The notes: generated by a model from the sequence alone, not told the origin. A DNA stretch of 64,000 nucleotides from Rhodoferax sp. (GCA_013791765.1 VMTC01000107.1:1-64000); one strand, 5' to 3'; shown: positions 8,657 through 19,775, counted from the first letter of the stretch. Made by a program: numbers and translations.

Positions 8657-8686
8657 GGTCTGCTCCTGGTTTTTAGCTTTGCCGGT

Positions 8687-9694
8687 TCAGGCAAAGACAT
8701 CGTTGAGCGCATCCTGCGCTGGCGGATAGGCACTCTTGCGGGCGAAGTCAAAAGCATCGGCCACCCGCTGTTTGGCCCGGGCCACGATGACGCCTTCTTC
8801 GGCGTCGCTCATCAGGCTGCGGCCTTTCAGCAGGGCCGCCAGCTTCGGGATCGGATCGTTCTTGCGCAGATTGCTGACCTCGTCCTTGGGTCGGTAGACC
8901 TCCGGATCGCCCTGGAAATGGCCCAGATAGCGGTCGGTCTTGACTTCAATCAGGCTCGGGCCCTCGCCGCGACGGGCGCGCTCGATCGCTGGCGCCACGG
9001 CCTCGTACACTTCCAGCGCGTCATTGTTCGCAACCTTGATGCCGGGTATGCCGTAAGCCGATGCGCGGTCGGCCACCCACTCGATGCTGGTTGCGTTTTC
9101 CTTTGGTACCGAGATCGCCCACTTGTTGTCTTCGCAGACAAAGATCACCGGCAGTTTCCAAAGTGCCGCCAGGTTCAGTGACTCATGGAACGAGCCCTGG
9201 TTGGCAGCGCCTTCGCCAAAAAACGCAATGGCGACCCAGTCCTTGCCCATCTTTTTGGCGGCTAGAGCGGCCCCGCAGGCTGGTGGCAAACTGGCGCCTA
9301 TGATGCCGCTGCAACTGAACTTGTGCTCCGGGTCAAACAGATGCATGTGGCCGCCCTTGCCCTTGCCCAGCCCCGTGACCTTGCCAAACATCTCGGCCGT
9401 CATCGGGTCCAGCGGCACGCCTTTGGCAATTGCAAAGTGATGCGGCCGGTGGGTGCCCACCACCGTGTCTTCTTTCTTCAGATGGGCGCAAACGCCGACT
9501 GCGACCGGCTCCTGCCCAGCGGCCAGATGCATCTCACCGGGCACGGGGCCGGAGCCAATATCGAATGCCAGCCCTTTTTGAATCTGGGGCGGCAACTTAC
9601 CCTCCAGGTAGACGTTGGCCATGGTCTCTTCGTAGTTCCGGATTTCGACCATGGTCTCGTACATCCAGAGCAGTGTTTCCGGGCTGGCTTGCAT
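8687..9694 (-). CDS. 2-oxoacid/acetoin dehydrogenase E1 component, alpha subunit
   Basis: This thiamine diphosphate-binding subunit of about 335 residues carries GKGKGGHMHLFD near residue 110 and the cofactor motif FFGEGAANQGSFHESLN near residue 160. It is the first gene of the E1-alpha, E1-beta, lipoyl protein, ligase operon. Two start codons lie six bases apart. The inner ATG at 9694 has the better spacing from AAGGAG, while the ATG at 9700 abuts it. No E2 or E3 gene is in the operon, so these would come from another complex or not be used. Confidence 0.88.
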   Translation of the reverse strand: MQASPETLLWMYETMVEIRNYEETMANVYLEGKLPPQIQKGLAFDIGSGPVPGEMHLAAGQEPVAVGVCAHLKKEDTVVGTHRPHHFAIAKGVPLDPMTAEMFGKVTGLGKGKGGHMHLFDPEHKFSCSGIIGASLPPACGAALAAKKMGKDWVAIAFFGEGAANQGSFHESLNLAALWKLPVIFVCEDNKWAISVPKENATSIEWVADRASAYGIPGIKVANNDALEVYEAVAPAIERARRGEGPSLIEVKTDRYLGHFQGDPEVYRPKDEVSNLRKNDPIPKLAALLKGRSLMSDAEEGVIVARAKQRVADAFDFARKSAYPPAQDALNDVFA

Positions 9695-9895
9695 GCTCAT
9701 CTCCTTGAAGTTGCGGTGGGCCTGATCCTGGGAATATGTCTTGCGCCATGCTCGGCATCAGGAGGGAAAACGCTCAGCATAGGCTTGCGGCCATCCGATT
9801 TTTTGATTTTTATCAAGCGCCCATCAGGCCAGCCGACGAACCCGGCGCTCGACGCGGCGCGGCCAGGCAAGCCCTGCGCCCGCTACCATGGCGGC

Positions 9896-10312
9896 ATGAA
9901 GAAAAACCTGCACCCGGCCCGCGCGGCCTGCCCTTGCGGCAGCGGCGAAACCTATGGCGAATGCTGCGGCCCGTGGCACGCCGGTTTGGCCGAAGGTCTG
10001 TACGCGCCCTCACCCGAGGCGCTGATGCGCTCGCGCTACAGCGCCTATGGGCTGGGGCTGATCGACTATTTGCTGGCCACCTGGCACCCGTCCACCTCGC
10101 CCGGCGAGCTGGAATTGCCGCCGCTCAAATGGCTCGGGCTGGAGCTGCGCCACGCGCAAGCCACAGGCGACGCCGGGGTGGTGGAATTTGTCGCGCGCTA
10201 CCGCGAGAGCGGGCGCGGTGGGCGCATGCACGAGACCAGCCGCTTTGTGCGGGAGGGCGGGCGCTGGTACTACATCGACGGCGTGATGGCGCAGGACGAC
10301 ACCCAAGCCTGA
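9896..10312 (+). CDS. YchJ-family SEC-C motif protein (UPF0225)
   Basis: This 138-residue protein opens with a zinc-binding SEC-C motif (CPCGSGETYGECCGPWH, residues 12-28) followed by the SRYSAYGLGLIDYLLATWHP helix block typical of YchJ/UPF0225 proteins. The fold resembles NTF2-like domains and its function is not established. The ATG follows a second ATG in another frame. It converges on aacS with seven bases between the stops, and short inverted segments there may end both transcripts. Confidence 0.85.
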   Translation: MKKNLHPARAACPCGSGETYGECCGPWHAGLAEGLYAPSPEALMRSRYSAYGLGLIDYLLATWHPSTSPGELELPPLKWLGLELRHAQATGDAGVVEFVARYRESGRGGRMHETSRFVREGGRWYYIDGVMAQDDTQA

Positions 10313-10319
10313 AGAACGC

Positions 10320-12374
10320 TCACGGTTGCGAGCGTGACCGCGCCAGGGCCACATACCAGTCCAGGCAGCCCGGGTTGGCCATCGCGTCAATGTTGAGCAC
10401 CTTGTCCAGCGGTTGCCCCAGCAGCAGCTTCTTGATCGGCAGCTCCTGCTTCTTCCCCGACAGGGTGCGCGGAATTTCCGACACCTGAAAAATCTCATCG
10501 GGCACGAAGCGCGGCGACAGCGCGGTTTTGATCGCGTTCACCAATTTGGCCCGGACGGCGTCGTCCAGCGTCAGACCTTCGCGCAGCACCACAAACAGCG
10601 GCATGTAACTCTCGCGCCCCAGGTATTCGAGGTCGACCACCAGCGAGTCCAGCACTTCGGGCAGCGCTTCCACCGCGCTGTAGAGCTCGCTGGTGCCCAT
10701 GCGCAGGCCGTGGCGGTTGATGGTGGCGTCTGAGCGGCCATAGATCACGCAGCCGCCGCTCTGCCCGATCTTGAGCCAGTCGCCATGACGCCAGACGCCG
10801 GGGTAGGTGTCGAAGTAGCTGGCCAGGTAGCGCTGCTTGCCCACGTCGCCCCATAAATAGAGCGGCATGCTCGGGATCGGCTGGGTGCAGACCAGTTCGC
10901 CGACCTCGCCCGTCACCGGCTCGCCCTGCTCGTTCCAGGCCTGCACCGCGCAGCCGAGCAGGCGGCATTGCATTTCACCGGGAACCAGCGGCAACTCACG
11001 GTTGCCACCGATGAAGGCGCCACAAAAATCGGTGCCGCCCGAGATGTTGCACCACCAGATGTCAGGCGTTCCAATATTTTCAAATTGTTGCGTCCCCCAA
11101 GCTTGGGTTTCGGGGCTCAAGGGTGATCCGGTGCTGCCCAGCGCCCGGATGTGGTTGAGGTCGCCGCACTCGCCCAGGTTCACGTCGGCCTTCTGGCAGT
11201 TGGCGTAAAAGGCGGCACCGGCGCCAAAGTAGGTCACTTTCAGCTCGGCCGCAAAGCGCCACAGGGTGGTCCAGTCAGGCGCCACCTTGTTGCCCGCCGC
11301 ATCAAGGCTGCGCCCGCCTGGGCTGCCGTCAAACAGGCAGCAGGTGGTGCCACTGAGCAGGCCACTCATCTGCGCGTTCCACATCACCCAGCCGGTGGTG
11401 CTGTACCAGTGGTAGCGCTCGCCCAGCGTATTGGGGTCGTAGCTGCAGCCGATGTCGTTGTGCAGGCTTTTCAGCGCCAGCGCCACCAGTACCGTGCCGC
11501 CGTGGCCGTGCACGATCGGTTTGGGTAGGCCCGTGGTGCCGCTCGAATAGACCACCCAGAGCGGGTGATCAAAGGCCAGCCACAAGGGCTTAAATGCTTC
11601 AGTTTTTGAATCATTTTGGCTTGTAGCCCTCGTGAAATATGCCTGAGTAGCTATTGTTTTAATAGTGTCTATGGGCAGCCCCAGGTTGCTCTGCACAATC
11701 AGATGCCGCACCGTGGGCAAGGCGGCGCACAGCTCGACCAGCACCGCGCGACGGTCCAGCGCACGACCGCCATAGGTGACGCCGTCGCAGCCGATCAGCA
11801 CCTTGGGTTCGATTTGCTGAAAGCGGTCCAGCACCGCGTGCGTGCCCATGTCTGGCGCGCAAATGCTCCACACGCCGCCAATGCTCACCGTGGCCAGAAA
11901 AGCCACCATGGTCTCCGCACTGTTGGGCAGGTAGGCGGCGACCCGGTCGCCTGGCTCCACCCCGTGCGCCTGCAAGTGCAGCGCCAGCGAGGCGACCTGG
12001 CGGCGCAGCTCGGGCCAGCTCATTTGCCGCGCGGGTTCGCTGCCCAACGAATTTTCGTCGTGACTGAGGATCGCCGGCAAGCCCGCCGCATCGGCCGCAG
12101 CCACATGGCGCAACACCTGCTGGGCATAGTTGACCCGCGCGCCGACAAACCAGCGTGTGTCGGGCATCGCCGCGCCGTCGCACACGACGCTGTGCGGCGT
12201 TGGCGACTGCAGCTCAAAGTAGTCCCAGATGCTTTGCCAGTAAGTGTCGAGATCGGTCACCGACCAGCGCCACAAAGCGTCGTAGGAATCAAAGGACAGG
12301 CCGCGCTGCTCGCGCAGCCAGTTTTGGTAGAGGCGGATTTGGGGCACGCGGGGCGGCGTCAGGGCTGGTGTCAT
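10320..12374 (-). CDS. aacS: Acetoacetate-CoA ligase
   Basis: This 684-residue ANL-superfamily enzyme activates acetoacetate to acetoacetyl-CoA with ATP. It has the N-terminal ACAS_N-like segment (YDALWRWSVTDLDTYW), the P-loop YSSGTTGLPKPIVHG near residue 275 and the C-terminal SGKKQELPIKKLL lysine motif. The start is the ATG at 12374; the frame stays open upstream but without homology. A roughly 70-bp dispersed repeat lies inside the gene (about 11598-11668). It encodes the variable stretch just before the AMP-binding motif without breaking the frame. The enzyme links ketone-body or PHB-derived acetoacetate to central metabolism. Confidence 0.93.
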   Translation of the reverse strand: MTPALTPPRVPQIRLYQNWLREQRGLSFDSYDALWRWSVTDLDTYWQSIWDYFELQSPTPHSVVCDGAAMPDTRWFVGARVNYAQQVLRHVAAADAAGLPAILSHDENSLGSEPARQMSWPELRRQVASLALHLQAHGVEPGDRVAAYLPNSAETMVAFLATVSIGGVWSICAPDMGTHAVLDRFQQIEPKVLIGCDGVTYGGRALDRRAVLVELCAALPTVRHLIVQSNLGLPIDTIKTIATQAYFTRATSQNDSKTEAFKPLWLAFDHPLWVVYSSGTTGLPKPIVHGHGGTVLVALALKSLHNDIGCSYDPNTLGERYHWYSTTGWVMWNAQMSGLLSGTTCCLFDGSPGGRSLDAAGNKVAPDWTTLWRFAAELKVTYFGAGAAFYANCQKADVNLGECGDLNHIRALGSTGSPLSPETQAWGTQQFENIGTPDIWWCNISGGTDFCGAFIGGNRELPLVPGEMQCRLLGCAVQAWNEQGEPVTGEVGELVCTQPIPSMPLYLWGDVGKQRYLASYFDTYPGVWRHGDWLKIGQSGGCVIYGRSDATINRHGLRMGTSELYSAVEALPEVLDSLVVDLEYLGRESYMPLFVVLREGLTLDDAVRAKLVNAIKTALSPRFVPDEIFQVSEIPRTLSGKKQELPIKKLLLGQPLDKVLNIDAMANPGCLDWYVALARSRSQP
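11598..11668 (-). repeat. Dispersed GGGCTAGAGGC-type repeat, copy 1 (inside aacS)
   Basis: Read on the minus strand it shows the family pattern: ACAATAGCTACTCAGGC, a short spacer, GAGGGCTACAAGCC and a TGATTCAAAAA tail. It lies in frame within aacS in the same direction as the gene. Confidence 0.6.
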
Positions 12375-12597
12375 GGGCCGAGGGTAATGCGCTTTCAAGC
12401 CAAAAGACAGCAAGGACTGACGCCCGTTTGACAGCGACCGGGCCGCACCTGCGCGCCCCGGGAGCCTCTCCTGCGCCGGGCACAAGGCGCGCGCCAGGGC
12501 GGGTTCTGGCTGAGGCTCCGCACTACTTTTATTGCTTCAAACGCAATGGATACCGCGGCTGCAACCTGATCTTGTTCACGCAATGCGGCTGCTCAGG

Positions 12598-14190
12598 TCA
12601 GTCCACCGTCTGGCGCAGCGCCAGGTGGCGCACTTGGCGGTCCGCCAGCGTTTTGGCACCCGGCCATTGGGGCGCTTCGCGTTCGGGCAGCAGTCCTTTG
12701 AGCGCCTGTGGACAGGCGCGTGCGCCACTGGCAACGTAGTCAGAAAGCAGCGCTTGTTGCACGGTCAAGGCAGGCAGGCCGCGCTGGGTGCAGAGGTAGT
12801 CAAACAGCGCGTCCACCAACGCCTCCGGTGTCAAGCCTCTCGTTTTGCCGCTTTTAAGCCACTGCCAGTCGGCAAAATCGAGAAAGGCATAAAACGATGA
12901 CGGACCAGCCAGCAACACCGGCAAGGTGCGTGTGAAGCGCCCCGAGTTGGCGATCATGTCCCAATAGCGAGAGAAACGAGCAAAGCGCTGCAGCGTGGCG
13001 GCATCGACCGCGCCGGTCTGGCGTACGGTGTAGGGCGGAGCGGGGTCGTACACCATGGCGTAGGGTGTGCTGTGGCGAACAATCGGCGTGCCACGCAGAC
13101 GCTTGAGGATGCCGAGCTGAATCTCGTGCGGGCCCAGCCCGTGCAAGCGGTCAAAGCCGGTGGCGAAGCTTTCCAGCGTCTCCCCCGGCAGACCAAAAAT
13201 CAGGTCGGCGTGCAGATGCGCGTTGGACTGTGCCACCAGCCAGCGCAAATTGGCTTCGGTCTTTGCATTGTCCTGCTTGCGCGAGACGCGCTGTTGCACG
13301 GCAGTGTTAAAACTCTGCACTCCGACTTCAAGCTGGAGCACGCCGGGTGGGAATTTCGCGATCAGGACTTTGAGCCGGTCCGGCAGGTGATCGGGCACCA
13401 CTTCAAAATGAACGAATAGCTCCTTGCCGAGCGCATCGGGCGCGGGCAGCCGGTCCAAAAAAAACTGCAGAATGCGCACCGAGGCGTCGACTTTCAGGTT
13501 GAAGGTGCGGTCCACAAATTTGAAATTGCGAGCACCGCGCTGGTACAAGCCCTGCATTTCATGCAGAAAGGCGTCCAGGTCGAAGGCGCGCGCGGTCTTG
13601 TCGAGCGAACTCAGACAAAACTCGCACTTGAACGGGCAGCCGCGCGAGGCTTCCACGTAGAGCAGACGGTGCGCCAGATCGGCATCGGTGTACTCGGCGT
13701 ATGGCAGCACGAGCTGGTCCAGCGGCGGTTCTTCGCCTGCGATGATTTTTGTCAACGGCTGCGGCCCGTACAACACAGCGTGGCACAGCTTTGAAAAGCT
13801 CACATCGCCCCAGCCGGTGATCACATGATCGGCCAGGCGGACAATCTCCTGCTCGCCCAGTTCATGGCTGACCTCGGGCCCACCCAACACCACTTTGAGC
13901 TCTGGCCGCTGGCTTTTAAGCAAGCGCACCACTTCCGTCGTTTGGGTCACGTTCCAGATGTAGACGCCAAAGCCGATGATCTGCACGACGCCCGGCAGCG
14001 GCTCACCCAGTGTCGCCAGCAGTTCGGCCGCCACCTCCGGCAGCTTTCGCGCGATGGTGAACTCCCGCAGCACTGTCTGCCGTCTCAAAGCCCCCATATT
14101 GGCCAGCAGGTAGCGCAGACCAAGCGAGGCGTGGATGTACTTGGCGTTGAGGGTGCTCAGGACAATAGCGGGGCCATCAGAGGAAACCAT
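12598..14190 (-). CDS. B12-binding-domain radical SAM protein (DUF4080-like)
   Basis: About 530 residues. The N-terminal half resembles a cobalamin-binding fold (LSTLNAKYIHASLGLRYL near residue 10). The radical SAM core follows, with the [4Fe-4S] motif GCPFKCEFC near residue 185. The C-terminal region is of the DUF4080 kind. Such enzymes use S-adenosylmethionine to start radical chemistry; the substrate here is unknown. ATG at 14190 is preferred over an upstream in-frame start because homology begins there. The gene lies 24 bp downstream of gpmI and may be co-transcribed with it. Confidence 0.85.
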   Translation of the reverse strand: MVSSDGPAIVLSTLNAKYIHASLGLRYLLANMGALRRQTVLREFTIARKLPEVAAELLATLGEPLPGVVQIIGFGVYIWNVTQTTEVVRLLKSQRPELKVVLGGPEVSHELGEQEIVRLADHVITGWGDVSFSKLCHAVLYGPQPLTKIIAGEEPPLDQLVLPYAEYTDADLAHRLLYVEASRGCPFKCEFCLSSLDKTARAFDLDAFLHEMQGLYQRGARNFKFVDRTFNLKVDASVRILQFFLDRLPAPDALGKELFVHFEVVPDHLPDRLKVLIAKFPPGVLQLEVGVQSFNTAVQQRVSRKQDNAKTEANLRWLVAQSNAHLHADLIFGLPGETLESFATGFDRLHGLGPHEIQLGILKRLRGTPIVRHSTPYAMVYDPAPPYTVRQTGAVDAATLQRFARFSRYWDMIANSGRFTRTLPVLLAGPSSFYAFLDFADWQWLKSGKTRGLTPEALVDALFDYLCTQRGLPALTVQQALLSDYVASGARACPQALKGLLPEREAPQWPGAKTLADRQVRHLALRQTVD

Positions 14191-14213
14191 GCGCGCATTA
14201 TCGAACCCTTGGT

Positions 14214-15854
<1,641 letters not shown>

Positions 15855-15990
15855 GGGAGCTCCTGAAGTCAAAAAGTGGGGCCCGATGCGGCGCAACCAA
15901 GCTCGCGCCACAACCGGCAATCTCGCTATCTTGCGTCAATTTGGCCGGCCAGCCTTGATGCTGCGTACACCAAGGTGAGCGCCAGAGCCG

Positions 15991-16064
15991 TTGATTTGTA
16001 TTAACTGCTATGTATTTAATAGCTACTAGCGCTTATTCTTATTGGGCTAGGGGCCAATTTGACA
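15991..16064 (+). repeat. Dispersed GGGCTAGAGGC-type repeat, copy 2
   Basis: The intergenic copy between gpmI and ppk2. It shows AATAGCTACTAGCGCTTA, then TTGGGCTAGGGGCC and an AATTTGACAC tail, and is one of the fullest copies. It lies just upstream of the ppk2 start and may affect its transcription. Confidence 0.65.
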
Positions 16065-16104
16065 CATATTTTTGGGCCAAAGCACGTTCCGCTACGATGA
16101 GGTC

Positions 16105-16905
16105 ATGAAAAAATCCAAAGACCACAAGCCCGACACCTTGAGCAAAAAAGACTACTTTGACAAGCTGGAGCCACTGCAGCTTGAGCTCAATGACCTGGCG
16201 CGCTGGCTGGTGCACACCGGCAAGCGCCTGATGGTGGTGATGGAAGGGCGCGACACGGCTGGCAAGGGGGGCGTGATATCGGCCATCGCCGACACCTTGA
16301 ACCCGCGCCAGTGCCACACCGTGGCGCTGGCCAAGCCCAGCGAACGCGAGCAGAGCCAATGGTACTTTCAGCGCTACGTGCCGTATTTGCCTGCCGCTGG
16401 CGAGATCGCGCTGTTTGACCGCAGTTGGTACAACCGGGCCGGCGTGGAACGTGTCATGGGTTTTTGCACCGAGCAGCAAACCAAAGACTTCCTGAAGCAG
16501 GCGCCGGTGTTTGAGCAGATGCTGGTCGATGACGGCATTTTGCTGTTCAAGTACTGGCTCACGGTGGACCAGACGCAACAAGAAGAGCGATTTGCCGAGC
16601 GCATTGCCGACCCGCTCAAGCGCTGGAAACTCAGTCCGATTGACGTGAAAGCGCGCGAAAAATACGCTGAATATGGGCAGGCGCGCGACGCGATGCTGCA
16701 GGCCACGCACACAAAAACAGCACCCTGGACGCTGGTGGACTTCAACGACCAGCGCGCTGGCCGCCTCACGCTCATTCGCCACCTGCTCGACCAAATTCCT
16801 GACCGCAAAGTCGCTGAAACCCCGGTTATTTTTCCTGCGCTGGGGCATGAACCCTTGCGCGAGCAGTTTGGCACCCCTTTGGAGCCGCTCAAGACCAGGG
16901 TTTAA
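16105..16905 (+). CDS. ppk2: Polyphosphate kinase 2 family protein
   Basis: This 266-residue kinase has the Walker A variant MEGRDTAGKGG at residues 46-56, the Walker B/lid motif LFDRSWYNRAGVE near residue 110 and a KYWL strand, all typical of PPK2. These enzymes phosphorylate nucleotides from polyphosphate. The one-domain length fits class I/III PPK2, which makes NTPs or NDPs. ATG at 16105 follows a GAGG ribosome site; an upstream TTG only extends the frame. Confidence 0.92.
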   Translation: MKKSKDHKPDTLSKKDYFDKLEPLQLELNDLARWLVHTGKRLMVVMEGRDTAGKGGVISAIADTLNPRQCHTVALAKPSEREQSQWYFQRYVPYLPAAGEIALFDRSWYNRAGVERVMGFCTEQQTKDFLKQAPVFEQMLVDDGILLFKYWLTVDQTQQEERFAERIADPLKRWKLSPIDVKAREKYAEYGQARDAMLQATHTKTAPWTLVDFNDQRAGRLTLIRHLLDQIPDRKVAETPVIFPALGHEPLREQFGTPLEPLKTRV

Positions 16906-17153
16906 GGGGATTGCTTGATCAGTCGCACCAAATCTCGAAAACCTAGAATTCAAACTGCACTGTGAATTGCCAGTACCAACCATCGGACACGATCGACATT
17001 GGAATACGCAGTTGCCCTCAAAATGGTCACGGATGTGCTCGAGAGCGCGCCTCACCCCATGCTGAAATTCGCGGCAAGTGGGCATGCCTTGGGGGCTGCC
17101 GGGCCGCCCATCCATTGGGTCAGGCCAAGGAGCAGCCAACCGTCAAATTGGCC

Positions 17154-17167
17154 GATGATCGATCATC
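17154..17167. promoter_or_regulatory. 14-bp perfect palindrome upstream of the cytochrome gene
   Basis: GATGATCGATCATC is a perfect palindrome 34 bp before the GTG start of the cytochrome c gene, next to a TAAAAT that could be a -10 element. It could be an operator, but it has not been matched to a known regulator. Confidence 0.3.
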
Positions 17168-17200
17168 TAAAATTGAGCCAAATAACTCCTGGGGGTTGGC

Positions 17201-17863
17201 GTGGTTTTAAATCGTTTGGTTTTGGCTCTTTTCCTGAGCCTGTGTAGTCTGATGGTGTTTGCGTCCGAGCCCCCGGCGCGCGCGCGGGCGTCGGCCAAGG
17301 TTGATTTGCAGGATCGGCTCAAGGAAGCGCTGCGCAACCCCAGACTGCATGAACCCCTCCTGAAGACCGGCAGTCAAGTGGCGGCCGTCTGCGACCGTTG
17401 CCACGGCGTGGGAGGCAACAGCCCGACGCCGGACGTCCCCAATCTCGCCGGGCAGAACACCGTTTACGTTCTTGAGCAGGCCCGTCAGTTTGCCGAAGGC
17501 GAACGCCAGAACGAATTCATGAGGCGCATGATCAGGGTGATGACAAGCGATGAGAAGATTGGATTCTCATTGTTTTATGGCAATCAAAAAGTTAAACCCG
17601 CCCCAGCGCAGAACGCTGCGCTGACCGCCAAAGGCCAAGCGCTGTACACCAAAGACTGTGAATCCTGCCACGAAGACCACGGTCGCGGAGACGAACATCT
17701 GGCCCGTGTCGCCGGGCAGCAACCCGTCTACATGACGGTGGCCCTCAAACGGTATCGCACGGGTAGCGGGACACGCCTGGACCGGGATATGGCGGAATCC
17801 CTCGTCACCTATACGGACAGCGACATTGATGCAGTCGTCGCCTACATGCGGTCCATGCCCTAA
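17201..17863 (+). CDS. Dihaem c-type cytochrome (c4/c553-like)
   Basis: This 220-residue protein has an N-terminal signal peptide (VLALFLSLCSLMVFA) and two haem-binding sites, CDRCHG near residue 64 and CESCHE near residue 153, so it is probably a periplasmic two-domain cytochrome of the c4/c553 group. It would shuttle electrons to a terminal oxidase or other acceptor. The GTG start is supported by a purine-rich site upstream. It stands alone and points toward the island that begins at about 17.9 kb. Confidence 0.85.
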   Translation: MVLNRLVLALFLSLCSLMVFASEPPARARASAKVDLQDRLKEALRNPRLHEPLLKTGSQVAAVCDRCHGVGGNSPTPDVPNLAGQNTVYVLEQARQFAEGERQNEFMRRMIRVMTSDEKIGFSLFYGNQKVKPAPAQNAALTAKGQALYTKDCESCHEDHGRGDEHLARVAGQQPVYMTVALKRYRTGSGTRLDRDMAESLVTYTDSDIDAVVAYMRSMP

Positions 17864-17917
17864 GGTTGCGCGGCTGACAGGTCCCGCACTGGGTCTGTCG
17901 GCAATGTACCGAAGAGT

Positions 17918-18348
17918 TCAACTACCCCGGCTACGCAGGCCCAGCGCGCGCAAACGCTGATGCGCCGCGTCGTCCAGATCCGGCGGCACCGACTGCCTGG
18001 AATTCAGGTAATGGTTGCTGAACACCTCCAGATAAGTCTCCAGCACCTCGGCCGCATGCGGTAGCGCGAGAGTTGCTCGGGCTGCAGGCTGAGCACCGGC
18101 AGGTGGTCGAGGTAGGGGCTCTTGCGAAACATCTTGCGCGCCGCTGACCAGGTGGCATCGAGCAGGACAAACAGCGGGCGTTTGCCAGGCACTCCGGGCA
18201 CCTCGGTCACGACCCGCTCAGGGGCGACGTACTCACCGGGTAACACCAGATAGGGCGTCCACTGCGGATCGGCCAGCAATTTGGCGTTGATGTTGCGTTC
18301 GTTGGCGCCGTCCTGCCGCTTGTTGGCCTCACCATTCTGGCGCTTCAC
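17918..18348 (-). pseudogene. Decayed topB-tail/DTW-gene fusion (partial duplicate)
   Basis: Minus-strand sequence from about 18300 down matches the 3' half of the intact DTW gene at 30335-31072 very closely. It has an internal deletion of roughly 80-90 bp between two CGG triplets. The upstream end reads DGANERNINAKLL, which matches the topB SWIB tail (DGANKRNINADVKLL), joined directly to DTW residues ADPQW. So a duplicated topB-DTW junction has collapsed into one broken reading frame. It has the same orientation as the intact locus and forms the left boundary of the 18-30 kb accessory island. Confidence 0.8.
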
Positions 18349-18429
18349 GGCGTTCTCTGGCTGGGCTTAGCTGCGCCCAGGCACACGCGAGCCACAAGGC
18401 AAGAGCGGCCCCTGGTGCTGTAGTCGCTG

Positions 18430-18510
18430 CGGATTTCACGGATTTATATTCCGATATTCACGGCACCTGATTCCGCAATTTCCGTCGCTAAATTCCGAAT
18501 ATCACGGTAC
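18430..18510 (+). promoter_or_regulatory. Repeated ATTCCG-type boxes before the DUF4143 gene
   Basis: Two imperfect direct repeats, ATTCCGATATTCACGGCAC and AATTCCGAATATCACGGTAC, start near 18448 and 18491, with weaker related copies (GCGGATTTCACGG, GATTCCGCAATTTCCG) around them. They end shortly before the ATG of the ATPase gene. The layout suggests an operator for a repressor, perhaps an XRE-type protein now lost. No regulator gene is next to it. Confidence 0.4.
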
Positions 18511-18520
18511 GACTCGACCC

Positions 18521-19364
18521 ATGAACACCGCCACGCTTTACCCCCGTCTCATCCAAGCCCGCCTCAAAGAGGCCCTGGCTGATACCCTGGTTGTGTTATT
18601 GGCTGGTCCGCGCCAGTCAGGAAAGAGGACCTTGGTGCGCCAACTGGCGACCGGGCCTGTGGTGCGCTACCTGACGCTGGATGACGAATTGACGCTGCTG
18701 TCTGCCCGCCAGGGCCCCACCGGCATGATCCGCAGCCTGGACCGGGCTGTGATTGATGAGGTTCAACGTGCGCCGCAACTCCTGCTGCCTGGCTCAGCTA
18801 TCGGGCCAGATGTGCAACTACACCCAACTCGGCGGCCAGGTGGGGCTGGACAGCAAAACCGCAGCGCGTTATGTGGGTGTGTTCGAGCAGATGTATTTGC
18901 TCAAACGGGTGGATGTGTGGGCCAGGAACCATCTGAAACGGATGGTCAAAACACCCAAACTGCAGTTCATCGACTCCGGGCTGCTGGCGACCCTGATCGA
19001 CCTCAATGCGGCTGAGATACAGCAGAACCGCAGCCGATTCGGCCATGTGCTGGAGGCGTTTGTGTACGGTGAGTTGCTCAAACATAGCACCATCGCCGAG
19101 GGCGATTACCGGCTGCTCTACTACCGTGATCTGGATAAATTCGAGGTCGATGTGGTGATCGAAAACGCTGCCGGGCAACTGGTGGGCATCGAGGTCAAAG
19201 CCACCGCCAGCGTCAAGGAAAGCGATCTGCGTGGCCTGAAAAAACTGGCCAGCGTCGCGGGCGTTCAGTTCAAGATGGGGGTGCTGCTGTACGACGGCCT
19301 AGAGACCTTGCCACTGGGTGATGGCCTGTGGGCTGTGCCCTTGTCTACTTTGTGGGGAAATTAG
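18521..19364 (+). pseudogene. AAA ATPase/DUF4143 protein, internally deleted and frameshifted
   Basis: The first frame (18521 to about 18790) encodes an AAA_14-type ATPase start with the Walker A variant GPRQSGKRTLV and Walker B-like VIDEVQRAP. A second frame (about 18786-19364) encodes the C-terminal DUF4143 nuclease-like half, with GQVGLDSKTAARYVGVFEQM and DVVIENAAGQLVGIEVKA. Intact proteins are near 380-400 residues, but only about 280 remain. The segment between Walker B and the winged helix (roughly 100 residues) is missing, and the join changes frame. The role of intact proteins is uncertain; they are common in mobile DNA. Confidence 0.8.
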
Positions 19365-19475
19365 TGTTGACAGCGCGCCACCATTGTTCGAATGAAGGTC
19401 AATTCCGCAGGATCTCATCTGAGTTCATCTGAGCCGCCAATTTTATATAAATGTACATGATGGTAATATACAAAA

Positions 19476-19775
19476 ATGCTTGATCTGAACAAGATTTCCG
19501 GGTTCAATTGGGACGATGGCAATGCCCGAAAGAACGAAAAGCACAGCGTCTCCATGGCAGAAGCTGAGCAAGTTTTCTTCAATGCTCCGTTGCTACTTTT
19601 GGAAGATGGCGCGCACAGCCAACAAGAGCCAAGAATTCACGCTTTAGGAAAAACGGATGAGGGGCGTGCACTGCACATCACGTTCACCCTGCGGGCGTCA
19701 GGAACATTGATACGGGTCATTTCAGCCAGAGACTTGCATCGAAAGGAGCGAGCCATTTATGAACAAGCAACATAA
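19476..19775 (+). CDS. brnT: BrnT family toxin
   Basis: This 99-residue protein matches BrnT, a RelE-fold ribonuclease toxin. It shows the conserved start FNWDDGNARKNEKHSVS near residue 10, ARDLHRKERAIYE at the end and the expected length. BrnT blocks translation by cleaving RNA and is neutralised by the antitoxin encoded next. The upstream DNA is AT-rich (TATATAA near 19445, then TGTACAT and GTAATATAC) and probably holds the autoregulated promoter. The pair overlaps by 17 bases. Confidence 0.88.
   Translation: MLDLNKISGFNWDDGNARKNEKHSVSMAEAEQVFFNAPLLLLEDGAHSQQEPRIHALGKTDEGRALHITFTLRASGTLIRVISARDLHRKERAIYEQAT

Noticed and set aside
7658..9181. A 507-codon plus-strand frame opposite the E1 genes
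   Set aside because: It is a shadow of two well-conserved genes, with no recognisable domain.
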